This document shows positions 35,104 through 42,937 of a DNA stretch of 55,168 bases, piece after piece. Each line of letters opens with the position of its first letter. Positions within the stretch are counted from its first letter, which is position 1. Under the pieces are notes generated by a model that was not told the origin of the DNA, did no database searches, and worked only from the letters and a program-made list of their open reading frames with translations. The position numbers were made by a program, and so were the translations under genes. Origin of the DNA: Streptomyces sp. DH24 (GTDB lineage: Bacteria > Actinomycetota > Actinomycetes > Streptomycetales > Streptomycetaceae); assembly GCF_029813775.1 (NCBI RefSeq), contig NZ_JARVKW010000045.1, positions 1-55,168 on the forward strand, given 5' to 3'.

Positions 35104-36222
35104 TCAGGGCGCCTCGGGTATCGGCAGGGCGCCGCAGGACTCCCGCACCACGACGTTCGGCCACAGCTCGACGCGGTGCACCGGCCACTCCCCGCCGACA
35201 TCCGCGATCTTGGCCAGGGCCAGCTCGGCGGCGAGTCTGCCGAGCCGGTGCTTCTGCGGGCGCACCGCGGTCAGCGGCGGGTCGGAGGCCGCCCCGATCT
35301 CGTCGTCGTAGGTGACGATCGCCAGATCGTCGGGAACGCCGATGCCCAGCTCACGGCCCTGTTCGATCAGGCCGATGGCCTCGCGGTCCGAATGGACCAG
35401 CATCGCCCGGACTCCGAGGTCGCGCGTGCTCCTGAGCACGCCGGAGTAGGTTTCCGCCCACCCCGCGGATCCGTACGAGGGCACCTCCAGGTCCAGGCCC
35501 TCGTGGGACGGCAGGTCCAGGGTGCGCACGGCGTCCCGCCAGCCCGAGCGGAGCGCCTTGCTGGTGGGGCTCTGACGGGTCGTGATCAGCGCGACGCGCT
35601 GGTGCCCGAGGGTGACGAGGTGGCGCACGGCGAGTCCGGCGCCGAGCGCGTGGGCGGTCATGGCCCCGTCCAGGGCCAGGGTGGCGAGCTCCTCGGGGGG
35701 CCTGCGCTCGACGAGCACCACGGGCACGGTCAGGGACCCGAGCCAGCGCAGCAGTTCCAGGGCGCCGTCCCCGCTGGTGGTGGGGGCGACGAGCAGTGCC
35801 TGCACGCCGCGCTCCAGCAGGGAGTTGATCTGCCGCCGGTCCTCGGCGGGGTCGTCCCAGCGGGAGGCGCGCATGACGAGCCGGCCCTCGGCGGCGGCGA
35901 CGGCGGTCTGGGCGCCCTGGATGACGGGCGGCCAGTAGTACTCCACCGAGGGCACCACCATGCCCACCAGGGCGCGCGTCGCCATCGGGCCGTACGCGCC
36001 GGGCATTCCCTCCCTGGCCTGCGGCGCCGCCTGCGCGCGGTTCGGCAGGGCGATGCCGCCGTGCACGCGCTGCACCAGCCCGCGGTCGGCCAGCAGGGTC
36101 ACGTCCCTGCGCACGGTCACCGCCGTGACGCCCAGTTGCCGCACGAGGTCCGAGAGGCGCACCATCCCGTGCTTCCGGACCGCGGCGAGGATCCTCTCCT
36201 GCCGCTCGGCCGCCAAGGACAT
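35104..36222 (-). CDS. Hybrid regulator: DeoR-type HTH fused to LacI-type sugar-binding domain
   Basis: A 372-residue regulator. Residues 5-60 form a DeoR-type winged helix (RQERILAAVRKHGMVRLSDLVRQLG, then VTVRRDVTLLADRGLVQRVHGG). Residues about 85-370 form a LacI-type periplasmic-binding fold (GMVVPSVEYYWPPVIQGAQ, LLVAPTTSGDGALE, GVPDDLAIVTYDDEIGAASDPPLTAVRPQ). The chosen ATG at 36222 has GGAGGGAG upstream. It lies upstream of, and in line with, the uptake operon, separated by 154 bases holding tandem operator-like repeats. It probably represses the operon until the imported sugar binds. Confidence 0.88.
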   Translation of the reverse strand: MSLAAERQERILAAVRKHGMVRLSDLVRQLGVTAVTVRRDVTLLADRGLVQRVHGGIALPNRAQAAPQAREGMPGAYGPMATRALVGMVVPSVEYYWPPVIQGAQTAVAAAEGRLVMRASRWDDPAEDRRQINSLLERGVQALLVAPTTSGDGALELLRWLGSLTVPVVLVERRPPEELATLALDGAMTAHALGAGLAVRHLVTLGHQRVALITTRQSPTSKALRSGWRDAVRTLDLPSHEGLDLEVPSYGSAGWAETYSGVLRSTRDLGVRAMLVHSDREAIGLIEQGRELGIGVPDDLAIVTYDDEIGAASDPPLTAVRPQKHRLGRLAAELALAKIADVGGEWPVHRVELWPNVVVRESCGALPIPEAP

Positions 36223-36298
36223 CGTCCGCTCTCCCTCCACGCCGGGCCTCGCGGGGCACAGCAGCCCCTCCGTGGCACGGCAGTGACCGTCACGGTAT

Positions 36299-36500
36299 CG
36301 GTTCCGATCGAAACATCGGTAGTGATCGAAAAAGATCAGCGCGTACGGAATCCCACCGTGTCCGCCAGGGGAAAGGGCTCCAAGACCCTCCGAGTGATCA
36401 CTTCCGAACGCTTCTGGTCGATTCCCCGCCGTGTCGGTGCCGCTGCTTCGGTTCCGCCGCGCAGGTCGTCCGTTCGCCCGTCCCGCTTTCGATCACTACG
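36299..36500. promoter_or_regulatory. Divergent regulator/VOC promoter region with repeated GATC-type sites
   Basis: GTAGTGATCGAAA at 36319-36331 recurs as its exact reverse complement at 36487-36499. A further GATCGAAA lies at 36306-36313, and CGCTTCTGGTCGATT (36409-36423) matches the element upstream of the uptake operon. TACGGT just before the VOC ATG could be a -10 element giving a leaderless transcript. The pattern suggests autoregulation by the DeoR/LacI hybrid. Confidence 0.5.
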
Positions 36501-36509
36501 GTGTGGCGG

Positions 36510-36869
36510 ATGAAGCTGACGGCGATCACGCTCGACTGCGCCGACCCGGAGGCGCTGGCCGCGTTCTACCAGCAGGCCACCGGACTCGCCCCGCACCCGA
36601 GGTCCAACGGCGACTTCGCCGGGCTCATGGGCGAGCACGGGCTCCTCATCGGGTTCCAGCGGGTCGACGGTTACCGGGCTCCGGACTGGCCCGGGCAGGC
36701 GGTGCCGCAGCAACTCCACCTGGACTTCGCGGTGGACGACCTGGACGAGGCCGAGGCCCTGCTGCTGGGTCTGGGCGCGACCAAGCCGGAGCACCAGCCG
36801 GGCGGGGCCAGGTGGCGGGTCTTCCTGGACCCGGCTGGACATCCGTTCTGCCTGACCGGGACCGGTTGA
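36510..36869 (+). CDS. VOC (glyoxalase/dioxygenase-fold) family protein
   Basis: A 119-residue protein of the vicinal-oxygen-chelate superfamily: paired beta-alpha-beta-beta-beta units with LTAITLDCADPEALAAFYQQATGL at the N-terminus and HLDFAVDDLDEAEALLLGLGA plus RVFLDPAGHPFCL in the second half. Such proteins include antibiotic-binding and glyoxalase-like enzymes; nothing here fixes the role. The ATG at 36510 lacks a ribosome binding site and may be leaderless. It is divergent from the sugar regulator, and a stem-loop follows it. Confidence 0.82.
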   Translation: MKLTAITLDCADPEALAAFYQQATGLAPHPRSNGDFAGLMGEHGLLIGFQRVDGYRAPDWPGQAVPQQLHLDFAVDDLDEAEALLLGLGATKPEHQPGGARWRVFLDPAGHPFCLTGTG

Positions 36870-36885
36870 ACGGCTCGGAACCTTG

Positions 36886-36906
36886 CGTCTGACGCTCCGT
36901 CAGAGC
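36886..36906 (+). terminator. Stem-loop after the VOC gene
   Basis: TCTGACG (36888-36894) and CGTCAGA (36898-36904) pair perfectly around a 3-base loop, about 20 bases past the VOC stop. Confidence 0.55.
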
Positions 36907-37053
36907 GCGCGGGCCGAGCGAGATCCTGGCGGCGGCCGACAGGTGGTCGCGGGCAGGGCGCGGATGCTGCCGACCGTCGCGGAACGGGCCATGACCTGGT
37001 CGATGCGGGCCACCGGCAAGGCGGCGGGGAAGCTGAACGCGAACCCTCGCTGA
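36907..37053 (+). pseudogene. Possible C-terminal gene remnant
   Basis: An open frame of 48 codons ending at a TGA (37051-37053) has coding-like composition (VVAGRARMLPTVAERAMTW, then SMRATGKAAGKLNANPR) but no start signal. It could be the tail of a lost dehydrogenase-type gene; the family assignment is a guess. Confidence 0.2.
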
Positions 37054-37082
37054 TTGCGGGATTGCAGGGCGGAGGGCCGCCG

Positions 37083-37424
37083 TCAGTGGCCCAGGGCCCT
37101 GGCCAGCTGCTGCTTGTTCATCGAGGAGCGGCCCTCGATGCCCTTTCGCTTGGCTTCCTCGTACAGTTCGTCGCGAGTGGCACCGGACCGGGATCCGCCT
37201 GCGCCGCCCGAGGACTTCGAGCCGCCGCCACCGCTCCGGCTCGACGAGGAGCTCTTGCGCGATCCGCCGCCGGAGGACTTGGTCTCGCCGGACTGGGACC
37301 GCTGCTTGTTGACCGTGCGCGCGGCCATTTCCTTGGCCCGCCCGGTCGAGGCGCCGCGCTCCTGCGCGCTTTCCTTGATGTGCTCGTACTGGCGTTCCCG
37401 CTTGGAACTCGATCCTGAGGGCAT
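37083..37424 (-). CDS. Rho-N/SAP-like small basic protein ('plasmid stabilization' family)
   Basis: A 113-residue basic protein of a family common in streptomycete chromosomes and usually named plasmid stabilization protein. The N-terminal KRERQYEHIKESAQERG and KEMAARTVNKQRS segment is joined by a Ser/Gly-rich linker (about residues 47-80) to a C-terminal Rho-N-like helical motif, ELYEEAKRKGIEGRSSMNKQ. The second motif is of a nucleic-acid-binding kind. GGAAGG precedes the ATG at 37424. A chromosomal role in DNA or RNA binding is likely; the plasmid label is historical and not supported by the context. Confidence 0.75.
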   Translation of the reverse strand: MPSGSSSKRERQYEHIKESAQERGASTGRAKEMAARTVNKQRSQSGETKSSGGGSRKSSSSSRSGGGGSKSSGGAGGSRSGATRDELYEEAKRKGIEGRSSMNKQQLARALGH

Positions 37425-37694
37425 CACACACCCACCTTCCGGCGCTTCCTGGCAGCCGCGCTGCGTGCGTACGGTGCGTTTTCGGGGTTTCCCCCGCGGC
37501 GACGGCAAAACCACGGCCGCCGCGACTCCCCCGGCGGCCCCGAGGGCTGGGCCCTCACCGGCACGGACACCGCCGCGAGAAATGAGCACCGCCTGAGCCG
37601 GCCCGTGCGGCGAGAGGCCGCGGTGTGGCGGTCGGGGACGGGTGGGTACTTGGGCAGGGCACCCTGGCACCCCCGACGCGAGGACGGTACCGCG

Positions 37695-38117
37695 ATGACC
37701 GAGTACGAACGTTCACGCACGATGCCCGCGCAGCCCGAGCACGTCTTCGACCAGGCCGCCGACGTCGGCCGGCTGGACAGCTGGCTGCCGGACGCCCTGC
37801 ACGTGGGCCCCGCCGACGCCGGGGAACTTCCCGCCGTCACCGTGCACGAGGACCGCACCGACGAGGACACGTCCGCCCTGTTCCGCGCCCGGCCCGACCA
37901 GATGCGCCTCGAATGGGGCACCCGCGACCAGGGCAGCTACGCCGGCTGGCTCCAGGTCGCCGGCATCGGCAGCGGCGCCAGTGAGGTGACGGTCCACCTG
38001 TCGTTCTTCGACGAGGGCCACGACCCGGGCGAGCAGGCCGTGCGCGACGCGCTGGACGGCAGCCTCCGGCGCCTGGAGGAACAGGTGCGGCTGCGCGTCG
38101 ACAACGCGGCCGGCTGA
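37695..38117 (+). CDS. SRPBCC (START-like) family protein
   Basis: A 140-residue protein with the helix-grip fold of the SRPBCC superfamily, opening MTEYERSRTMPAQPEHVFDQ and containing the long C-terminal helix EQAVRDALDGSLRRLEEQVR. Family members bind hydrophobic ligands or act as cyclases; the ligand here is unknown. GAGG lies 11 bases before the ATG. The next small gene starts 13 bases after its stop, so they may be cotranscribed. Confidence 0.78.
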   Translation: MTEYERSRTMPAQPEHVFDQAADVGRLDSWLPDALHVGPADAGELPAVTVHEDRTDEDTSALFRARPDQMRLEWGTRDQGSYAGWLQVAGIGSGASEVTVHLSFFDEGHDPGEQAVRDALDGSLRRLEEQVRLRVDNAAG

Positions 38118-38130
38118 CGGCTCGCGGGTC

Positions 38131-38439
38131 ATGGCACGCGCCAAGCAGTACGCCGTCGCCGCCTCCGGGCAGTGGACCGACGAGGAGGAGGGCCGCCGCC
38201 GGCTGCCCGCCGGGGAGGTCCACGCGTGGGAGCCGGGCATGAACCAGACGGTGTGCGGTCTGTCCCTCAGCCGCTCCCAGCTGATCCGCTTCTCGCACGT
38301 CACCTGGCTGGACACGTTCCCGCAGTCCGGTGGCGCGGCGGACCGGGTGCGGCGGCAGTGCCCGCGCTGCGCCTCCGTCGCCGGGCGCCGCGGCGGTGAC
38401 GCGCGTCCGCGGTGGCAGCGCACCGATCCCCGGCCGTGA
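38131..38439 (+). CDS. Small conserved-type hypothetical protein with Cys motifs
   Basis: A 102-residue protein with TVCGLSLSRSQ, a hydrophobic middle segment (HVTWLDTFPQ) and a CPRC motif followed by a basic tail. The Cys and His residues could bind zinc. I do not recognise a named family. It starts 13 bases after the SRPBCC gene and is probably in the same operon. Confidence 0.6.
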   Translation: MARAKQYAVAASGQWTDEEEGRRRLPAGEVHAWEPGMNQTVCGLSLSRSQLIRFSHVTWLDTFPQSGGAADRVRRQCPRCASVAGRRGGDARPRWQRTDPRP

Positions 38440-38473
38440 GCCCCGCACGGCCGGACGTACGCCCGCACGGGGC
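38440..38473. terminator. Weak bidirectional stem-loop between convergent genes
   Basis: GCCCCG (38440-38445) and CGGGGC (38468-38473) can pair across a 22-base loop that itself has GC-rich pairing potential. It sits between the stops of two convergent genes. Confidence 0.35.
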
Positions 38474-38481
38474 GACGGCCC

Positions 38482-40614
38482 TCACTCGGGGCGCGCGGGG
38501 CCCGGCGCGTCGTACTTGAGCACCAGCAGGGCGATGTCGTCGGTGCGCTGCCCGCGGGCGTTGCCCTCTCGCAGCAGATCGTCGATGAGCAGGTCCAGGT
38601 CCCGGTCGTCGGCGCGGGCCAGGTGGCGGGCGAGCAGGGCGATGGAGTCGTCGATGTCGACGCCCGGTCTTTCGATGAGGCCGTCGGTGTAGAAGGCGAG
38701 CAGCAGTCCCGGGGCCAGCGGGATCTCGGTGAGCGGATACTCGGCGTCGGGGTCGATCCCGAGGAGGGGGCCGGGCGGGACGGCGACGGGCCGGGTGTCG
38801 CCGTCGGGCAGGCGCATCAGCGGCGGCGGGTGACCGGCGGTGGCCAGGGTGGCGCGGCCGCGGGCGAGGTCGAGGTGGACGTAGAGACAGCTGGTGAACA
38901 GCTCGGAGCCGAGGTCGTGGATCAGCCGGTTGATCCTGGAGAGGACCTGGCCGGGGGCGGTGCCGGCGGTCGCGTGGGCGTGGACCCCGGTGCGGACCTG
39001 CCCCATCAGCGCGGCGGCGGCGACGCTGTGGCCCTGGACGTCGCCGATGACGGCGGCGACGGCGCTGTCGCCGAGCCGGATCAGGTCGTAGAAGTCGCCG
39101 CCGATGTCCATGCCCCGGGTGGCGGGCAGGTAGCGGGCGGCGACCCGCAGGCCCGGGATCTCGGGGAGGGTGTGCGGGAGCAGCGCCTTCTGCAGGCCGT
39201 GGGCGATCTCGTGCTTGGTGTCGTAGAGGCGGGCGCGGTCGAGCGCCTGGGCGATGAGCCCGCCGAGGGAGGTCAGGACGGCCCGTTCGTCGGCGGAGAA
39301 CTCGCGCGGGCTGTCGTAGGACAGGATGCAGCAGCCGACGGGCCGGCCGGAGGTGATCAGCGGGAGGAACGCCCAGGCCTGCTTGCTGCTGATCATCGGC
39401 GCCTCGGGGTAGGCGGCCCGCATCTCCTCCGCGTTGACGAAGAACGCGGGGACGCCACTGCTGAGGGCGTGTCCGGCCGGGGTCAGGGTGGTGTCGACGG
39501 GAAGGCCGTCGAGCCGCTCGATGATGTGGGCGGGATAGCCGCGGGACCCGGTGATCCGCAGCCGGCCGGCGTCGACGGCGGACAGGACCAGACCCTGGGC
39601 GCCGAAGGCGGGCATGATCTGCTCCGCGACCAGGTCGATGACGTCCTGGACGCCGACGACCTCGGTCAGCGCGGCCGCCAGATGGGTGAGCTGGTAGAGC
39701 TGCCCCGTGCGGGTCGGCCTGTGGGTGCGCCGGGACTGCGGCGGCGCCGGCACGGGCGGGGGCTGCTCACCGGTGCGCACGATACGGACGCTGATGCCGC
39801 TGGAGTCCGGGTAGAGGTGGAAGTCCAGCCACTGGTCCGGCGGGCGGCACGCGCTGAAGGAGACGGGCTCACGGCTGAGCACCGCGGCACGGTAGCGGTC
39901 CTCGACGAGGGGGTCGTCCAGCCAGCGCAGGGACTGCCACGGCAGGGTGCCAAGCAGCCGGTCGGCGTCGCAGCCCAGCAACTCGCAGGCACCGGACGTG
40001 AGATAGGTGAAGCGTCCTTCCAGGTCCAGCGCGCAGCTGCCGCCGGGCAGGCGCTCGGCGAAGTCGGCGGCGGCCATGGCGGGGCGTACGGTCGAGCGGC
40101 CCGTGCCGGCGGACATCACTCGGGGCCGGTCACGGACCGGGCTCCCGCCCCGCTCGGCGGCCTCCTCCAGTGTCCGGGCCAGGCGCCGGCAGCTCGCCGC
40201 GATGTTGTTCCGCTCCCGCCCGGTCATGTACGGCGGACGGGTCGCCGGCCACATCAGCAGCAGGGCGCCCCACCGGCGCATGCCGGTGACGGGCGCGGCG
40301 ACCAGTGACAGGGGGAACGGGAGCGCGACCGCGGTACGCGGGTAGGAGCGGGCCATCTCCTCCTGGCTGCCCACCCACACCATCCGGTCCTCGCGGGCCG
40401 CGTCGGCCACCGGGGCGGGCGCGGACATCGGCACCCTCACCCACGGTGCGGCGAGCTCGGCGGGCGCCCCGCACAGCACGTCCAGCATCAGCACCTGCTC
40501 GTCCGGTGCGAGCAGATAGAGGGCGCCGATGGACGCACCGGTCCGGCGCACCGTCTCCGCGAACGCGGCGTCCAGTTCGTCGGTGCCGGTGGCCGGATCA
40601 CCCGTGCTGGTCAC
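38482..40614 (-). CDS. PP2C (SpoIIE/RsbU-type) phosphatase with GAF-PAS-GAF sensors
   Basis: A 710-residue signalling phosphatase. Order: N-terminal GAF-like domain (about 10-150), PAS domain (about 175-290, with CALDLEGRFTYLTSGACELLG), a second GAF domain (about 325-470, IMPAFGAQGLVLSAVDAG) and a C-terminal PP2C domain (about 490-700). Metal-binding acidic residues are present in DIGGDFYDL, IGDVQGHS and LAFYTDG. Such proteins dephosphorylate anti-anti-sigma factors in partner-switching pathways. No sigma, anti-sigma or antagonist gene is adjacent, so its partner is elsewhere. The start is a GTG at 40614 with GGGGGTG upstream. Confidence 0.88.
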   Translation of the reverse strand: MTSTGDPATGTDELDAAFAETVRRTGASIGALYLLAPDEQVLMLDVLCGAPAELAAPWVRVPMSAPAPVADAAREDRMVWVGSQEEMARSYPRTAVALPFPLSLVAAPVTGMRRWGALLLMWPATRPPYMTGRERNNIAASCRRLARTLEEAAERGGSPVRDRPRVMSAGTGRSTVRPAMAAADFAERLPGGSCALDLEGRFTYLTSGACELLGCDADRLLGTLPWQSLRWLDDPLVEDRYRAAVLSREPVSFSACRPPDQWLDFHLYPDSSGISVRIVRTGEQPPPVPAPPQSRRTHRPTRTGQLYQLTHLAAALTEVVGVQDVIDLVAEQIMPAFGAQGLVLSAVDAGRLRITGSRGYPAHIIERLDGLPVDTTLTPAGHALSSGVPAFFVNAEEMRAAYPEAPMISSKQAWAFLPLITSGRPVGCCILSYDSPREFSADERAVLTSLGGLIAQALDRARLYDTKHEIAHGLQKALLPHTLPEIPGLRVAARYLPATRGMDIGGDFYDLIRLGDSAVAAVIGDVQGHSVAAAALMGQVRTGVHAHATAGTAPGQVLSRINRLIHDLGSELFTSCLYVHLDLARGRATLATAGHPPPLMRLPDGDTRPVAVPPGPLLGIDPDAEYPLTEIPLAPGLLLAFYTDGLIERPGVDIDDSIALLARHLARADDRDLDLLIDDLLREGNARGQRTDDIALLVLKYDAPGPARPE

Positions 40615-40795
40615 CAGGCACCCCCAGCGTCGAACGGGCGAGCCCCGGGCGGCGCCGGGCAGCCGTCCGGCCCCCTTGGCACGCGGTTTTCCGCATGCCG
40701 GACGTACCCGGCCTCATTCATGTGACGACGCTACGCCCTCGGACAGCGGTCGGCACGTCATCCCAGCGGGCGGCCGGGCCGGGGGAAACGGGGGT

Positions 40796-40825
40796 GGGCC
40801 CCCGGATCGGGTGATCCGGGGGCCC
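40796..40825 (-). terminator. Strong perfect stem-loop after the GG-leader peptide gene
   Basis: GGGCCCCCGGATC (40796-40808) and its exact complement (40813-40825) enclose a GGGT loop: a 13-bp perfect stem, the strongest in the window. It begins 22 bases past the peptide gene stop, so that gene is probably transcribed alone. Confidence 0.8.
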
Positions 40826-40847
40826 ACGGGCAGTGACGTGTCAGACG

Positions 40848-41042
40848 TCAGTGCGCGGCGTGCAGGCTCGTACCGAGCGCCAGGCCGTTCTCCGTACCCA
40901 CACCGATGGCGTCGGCGCAGACGTCCACGACCGGCGTCTCGACGAAGAGGCCGCCGGAGCCGCTGACGCCGAGACCCCCGGAGATCTGGTCCAGGCTGGC
41001 GTCGGACATCTCGGCGGTTTCGACCTGGTGACCAAGGTTCAT
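40848..41042 (-). CDS. Small peptide with double-glycine leader motif, putative RiPP/bacteriocin-type precursor
   Basis: A 64-residue peptide starting MNLGHQVETAEMSDASLDQI and continuing SGG, which looks like a double-glycine leader (acidic helix ending LDQISGG). The remaining 39 residues (LGVSGSGGLFVETPVVDV onwards to GTSLHAAH) are Gly/Ser/Val-rich with one Cys, several Ser and Thr, and little charge. This matches secreted or modified peptide precursors cleaved after GG by a C39-type exporter, but no modifying enzyme, immunity gene or exporter is adjacent. The ATG at 41042 has AAGGGA upstream; ATG at 41009 is an alternative. A strong terminator follows. The function is inferred only from the leader-like pattern. 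Confidence 0.6.
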   Translation of the reverse strand: MNLGHQVETAEMSDASLDQISGGLGVSGSGGLFVETPVVDVCADAIGVGTENGLALGTSLHAAH

Positions 41043-41617
41043 AACGCGCGGTTCCCTTCCGGTAAGCACTTCCGAAACGCAGGGTTCGCCCGGTTCCCAA
41101 ATCGGGAACTATTCCGACGAGCCCTGCCAGGTGCAGGATCAAAGCACGCACTGAAAGCGACGGCCAACTGACCGAGAGTCAATCCGACTTCACCGCGCGG
41201 GGCAGCTTCACCTGCGTGGTTGCGCGGTGACCGAGTGCGCCAACTCCTTCACACGGTCTGCAGTTCGACGGCACCTGAAGGCCGGGGCCGGCAATTCCCG
41301 AAAGCCGCATTCCCGTGCCAAATCCACCCGCGTCCACATCAGTCATGACGACTGTTCAGTTTTCGCGAGCGGGCCGCCGGGCCGTGTGCAGGTTTCCCGG
41401 ATTTTCGGCACTGGGTTTCCGGGCCGCGACGTAAAACGCCCTGTCCGCGCAGACCGCGGGGGCGGCTTCCGCCGTCGGCGGCGAAGCCCACCGGTACCGG
41501 ACCGGCGGCCGTCCGGAGCCGGGAGCCGTCCGCGCGGCCCTCGGTGACTCGCCGCTGCGAGGACTGGCCGGACGCCACGGCGGGCAGAGCACACTCGACC
41601 GGCACCGAGGAGGCCAT
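41043..41617. other. 575-base gap between the GG-leader peptide gene and the methyltransferase-NUDIX gene
   Basis: No gene is recognised. The first 300 bases are less GC-rich than the surroundings and must carry the promoter of the minus-strand peptide gene; the last part carries the promoter of the plus-strand gene. No clear promoter boxes or strong repeats were found. Confidence 0.45.
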
Positions 41618-42652
41618 GTGACCCACAGCCCGCCCGAGAGCTGGGACGCGCACTGCACGAGCGGCAGGACGTTCCGGCGTCTGGGTGACGCCGAACGCGA
41701 ACTGCTCGCCGAACACGCCCCGGCGCCCGACGGCGGACGTGCCCTCGACATCGGCTGCGGACTCGGTGAACTCGCCCGTCACCTCGCCGCCGGTGGCTAC
41801 CGGGTCGACGCCGTCGACTGCGCACCCGACGCCGTCGCCCAGGCGGCGGCACACCCCGAGAACGACGGGGCGGTGACCTACCGGGTGCTCGACATCGAGC
41901 GGGACGGCCTCGGCGACCTGGGTCCCGCCTACGACCTGATCACCTTCCGTCTCAGCTGGGCCTTCCTCCACGACCGCACCCGCGTCATGCGCCGGCTGCG
42001 CGAACGCCTGCGCCCCGGCGGCACCCTGTGTGTGATCACCCCCGTCGCCGGGACGACGCCGCCGGGCCGGCGGAGGACCGCCCTGGACGAGGACGAGATC
42101 GCGCTGCTGCGCGCCGGCTGGGGCACAGCCGACCGCCACGACGCCGAGGGACTCGCCTTCGTCGTCCTGCGCGACCCGGTCCCCGCCGAGGTCACGTACG
42201 CCGGCAAGCGACAGCCCGCACCGCACGCCCTGACCGGCGCGGGTGTCGTCGTCACCGACCCCGCCGGACGCGTCCTGCTCGGCTGGTCCCGGCGCGGCGT
42301 GTGGGAACTGCCGGGCGGCAAGAACGACGCCGGTGAGGGCTTCGTCGACACGGCCGTACGAGAGCTGGAGGAGGAGACCGGGCTGAAGGCCTCCAAGGCG
42401 CGGCTGCTGGCCCTGCTGCTGGACTCCACCCACGGGGTCCCCCGGATGACGGCCGCCGTCCGCGTCATCGCCTACACCGGTGAACCGGCGGTACGGGAGC
42501 CGCGGTTGATCCACCGCTGGGAGTGGCACGAGCCCGCCGACCTGTCCGCTCTCGCCCAGCCCCTGTTCACGCCGAGCGCGCATGTCATCGACACCGTGTG
42601 GCCCGGCCTGCTCACCGGCCTGCCGCACGTGCACCGCTATCCCGTCGCCTGA
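41618..42652 (+). CDS. Fusion of class I SAM methyltransferase and NUDIX hydrolase
   Basis: A 344-residue two-domain protein. Residues about 15-185 form a SAM-dependent methyltransferase (ALDIGCGLGELARHLAAGGY as motif I, LRPGGTLCVITPV later). Residues about 205-340 form a NUDIX hydrolase with a complete Nudix box running from GGKNDAGEGFVDTA through VRELEEETGL (Gx5Ex7REx2EExG). The GTG start at 41618 has GAGGAGG 4 bases upstream. The fusion suggests that one substrate or one repair or sanitising pathway is served by both activities; the substrates are unknown. It stands alone. Confidence 0.85.
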   Translation: MTHSPPESWDAHCTSGRTFRRLGDAERELLAEHAPAPDGGRALDIGCGLGELARHLAAGGYRVDAVDCAPDAVAQAAAHPENDGAVTYRVLDIERDGLGDLGPAYDLITFRLSWAFLHDRTRVMRRLRERLRPGGTLCVITPVAGTTPPGRRRTALDEDEIALLRAGWGTADRHDAEGLAFVVLRDPVPAEVTYAGKRQPAPHALTGAGVVVTDPAGRVLLGWSRRGVWELPGGKNDAGEGFVDTAVRELEEETGLKASKARLLALLLDSTHGVPRMTAAVRVIAYTGEPAVREPRLIHRWEWHEPADLSALAQPLFTPSAHVIDTVWPGLLTGLPHVHRYPVA

Positions 42653-42937
42653 CGACCCGTCGGGGGTGGCGAGTTCACCGGGTACGCATGACAGTCGCAC
42701 AGCACTCGCTCAACGGGTCGAACACCACACCGTGACGTCACAACCAGGGTGACATGAGCGACGAGATGACGCTGACGGGGAACAATTCGCGCCACACATC
42801 CGTACTATCGCCATCCAAAGGTGTCGGCAGCACACACTGCCCCGCCACCCACGAGACGTGAACCTCCGTGCGCGTCCCCGCGTTTCACCACTTGCGCGTG
42901 GCCGCGCCGAGGCACCACCGCGAGGAAGGTCAGCATC

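Noticed and set aside
41227..41547. 106-residue plus-strand frame in the 575-base gap
   Set aside because: Arg/Pro/Ser-rich with no ribosome binding site and no recognisable motif.
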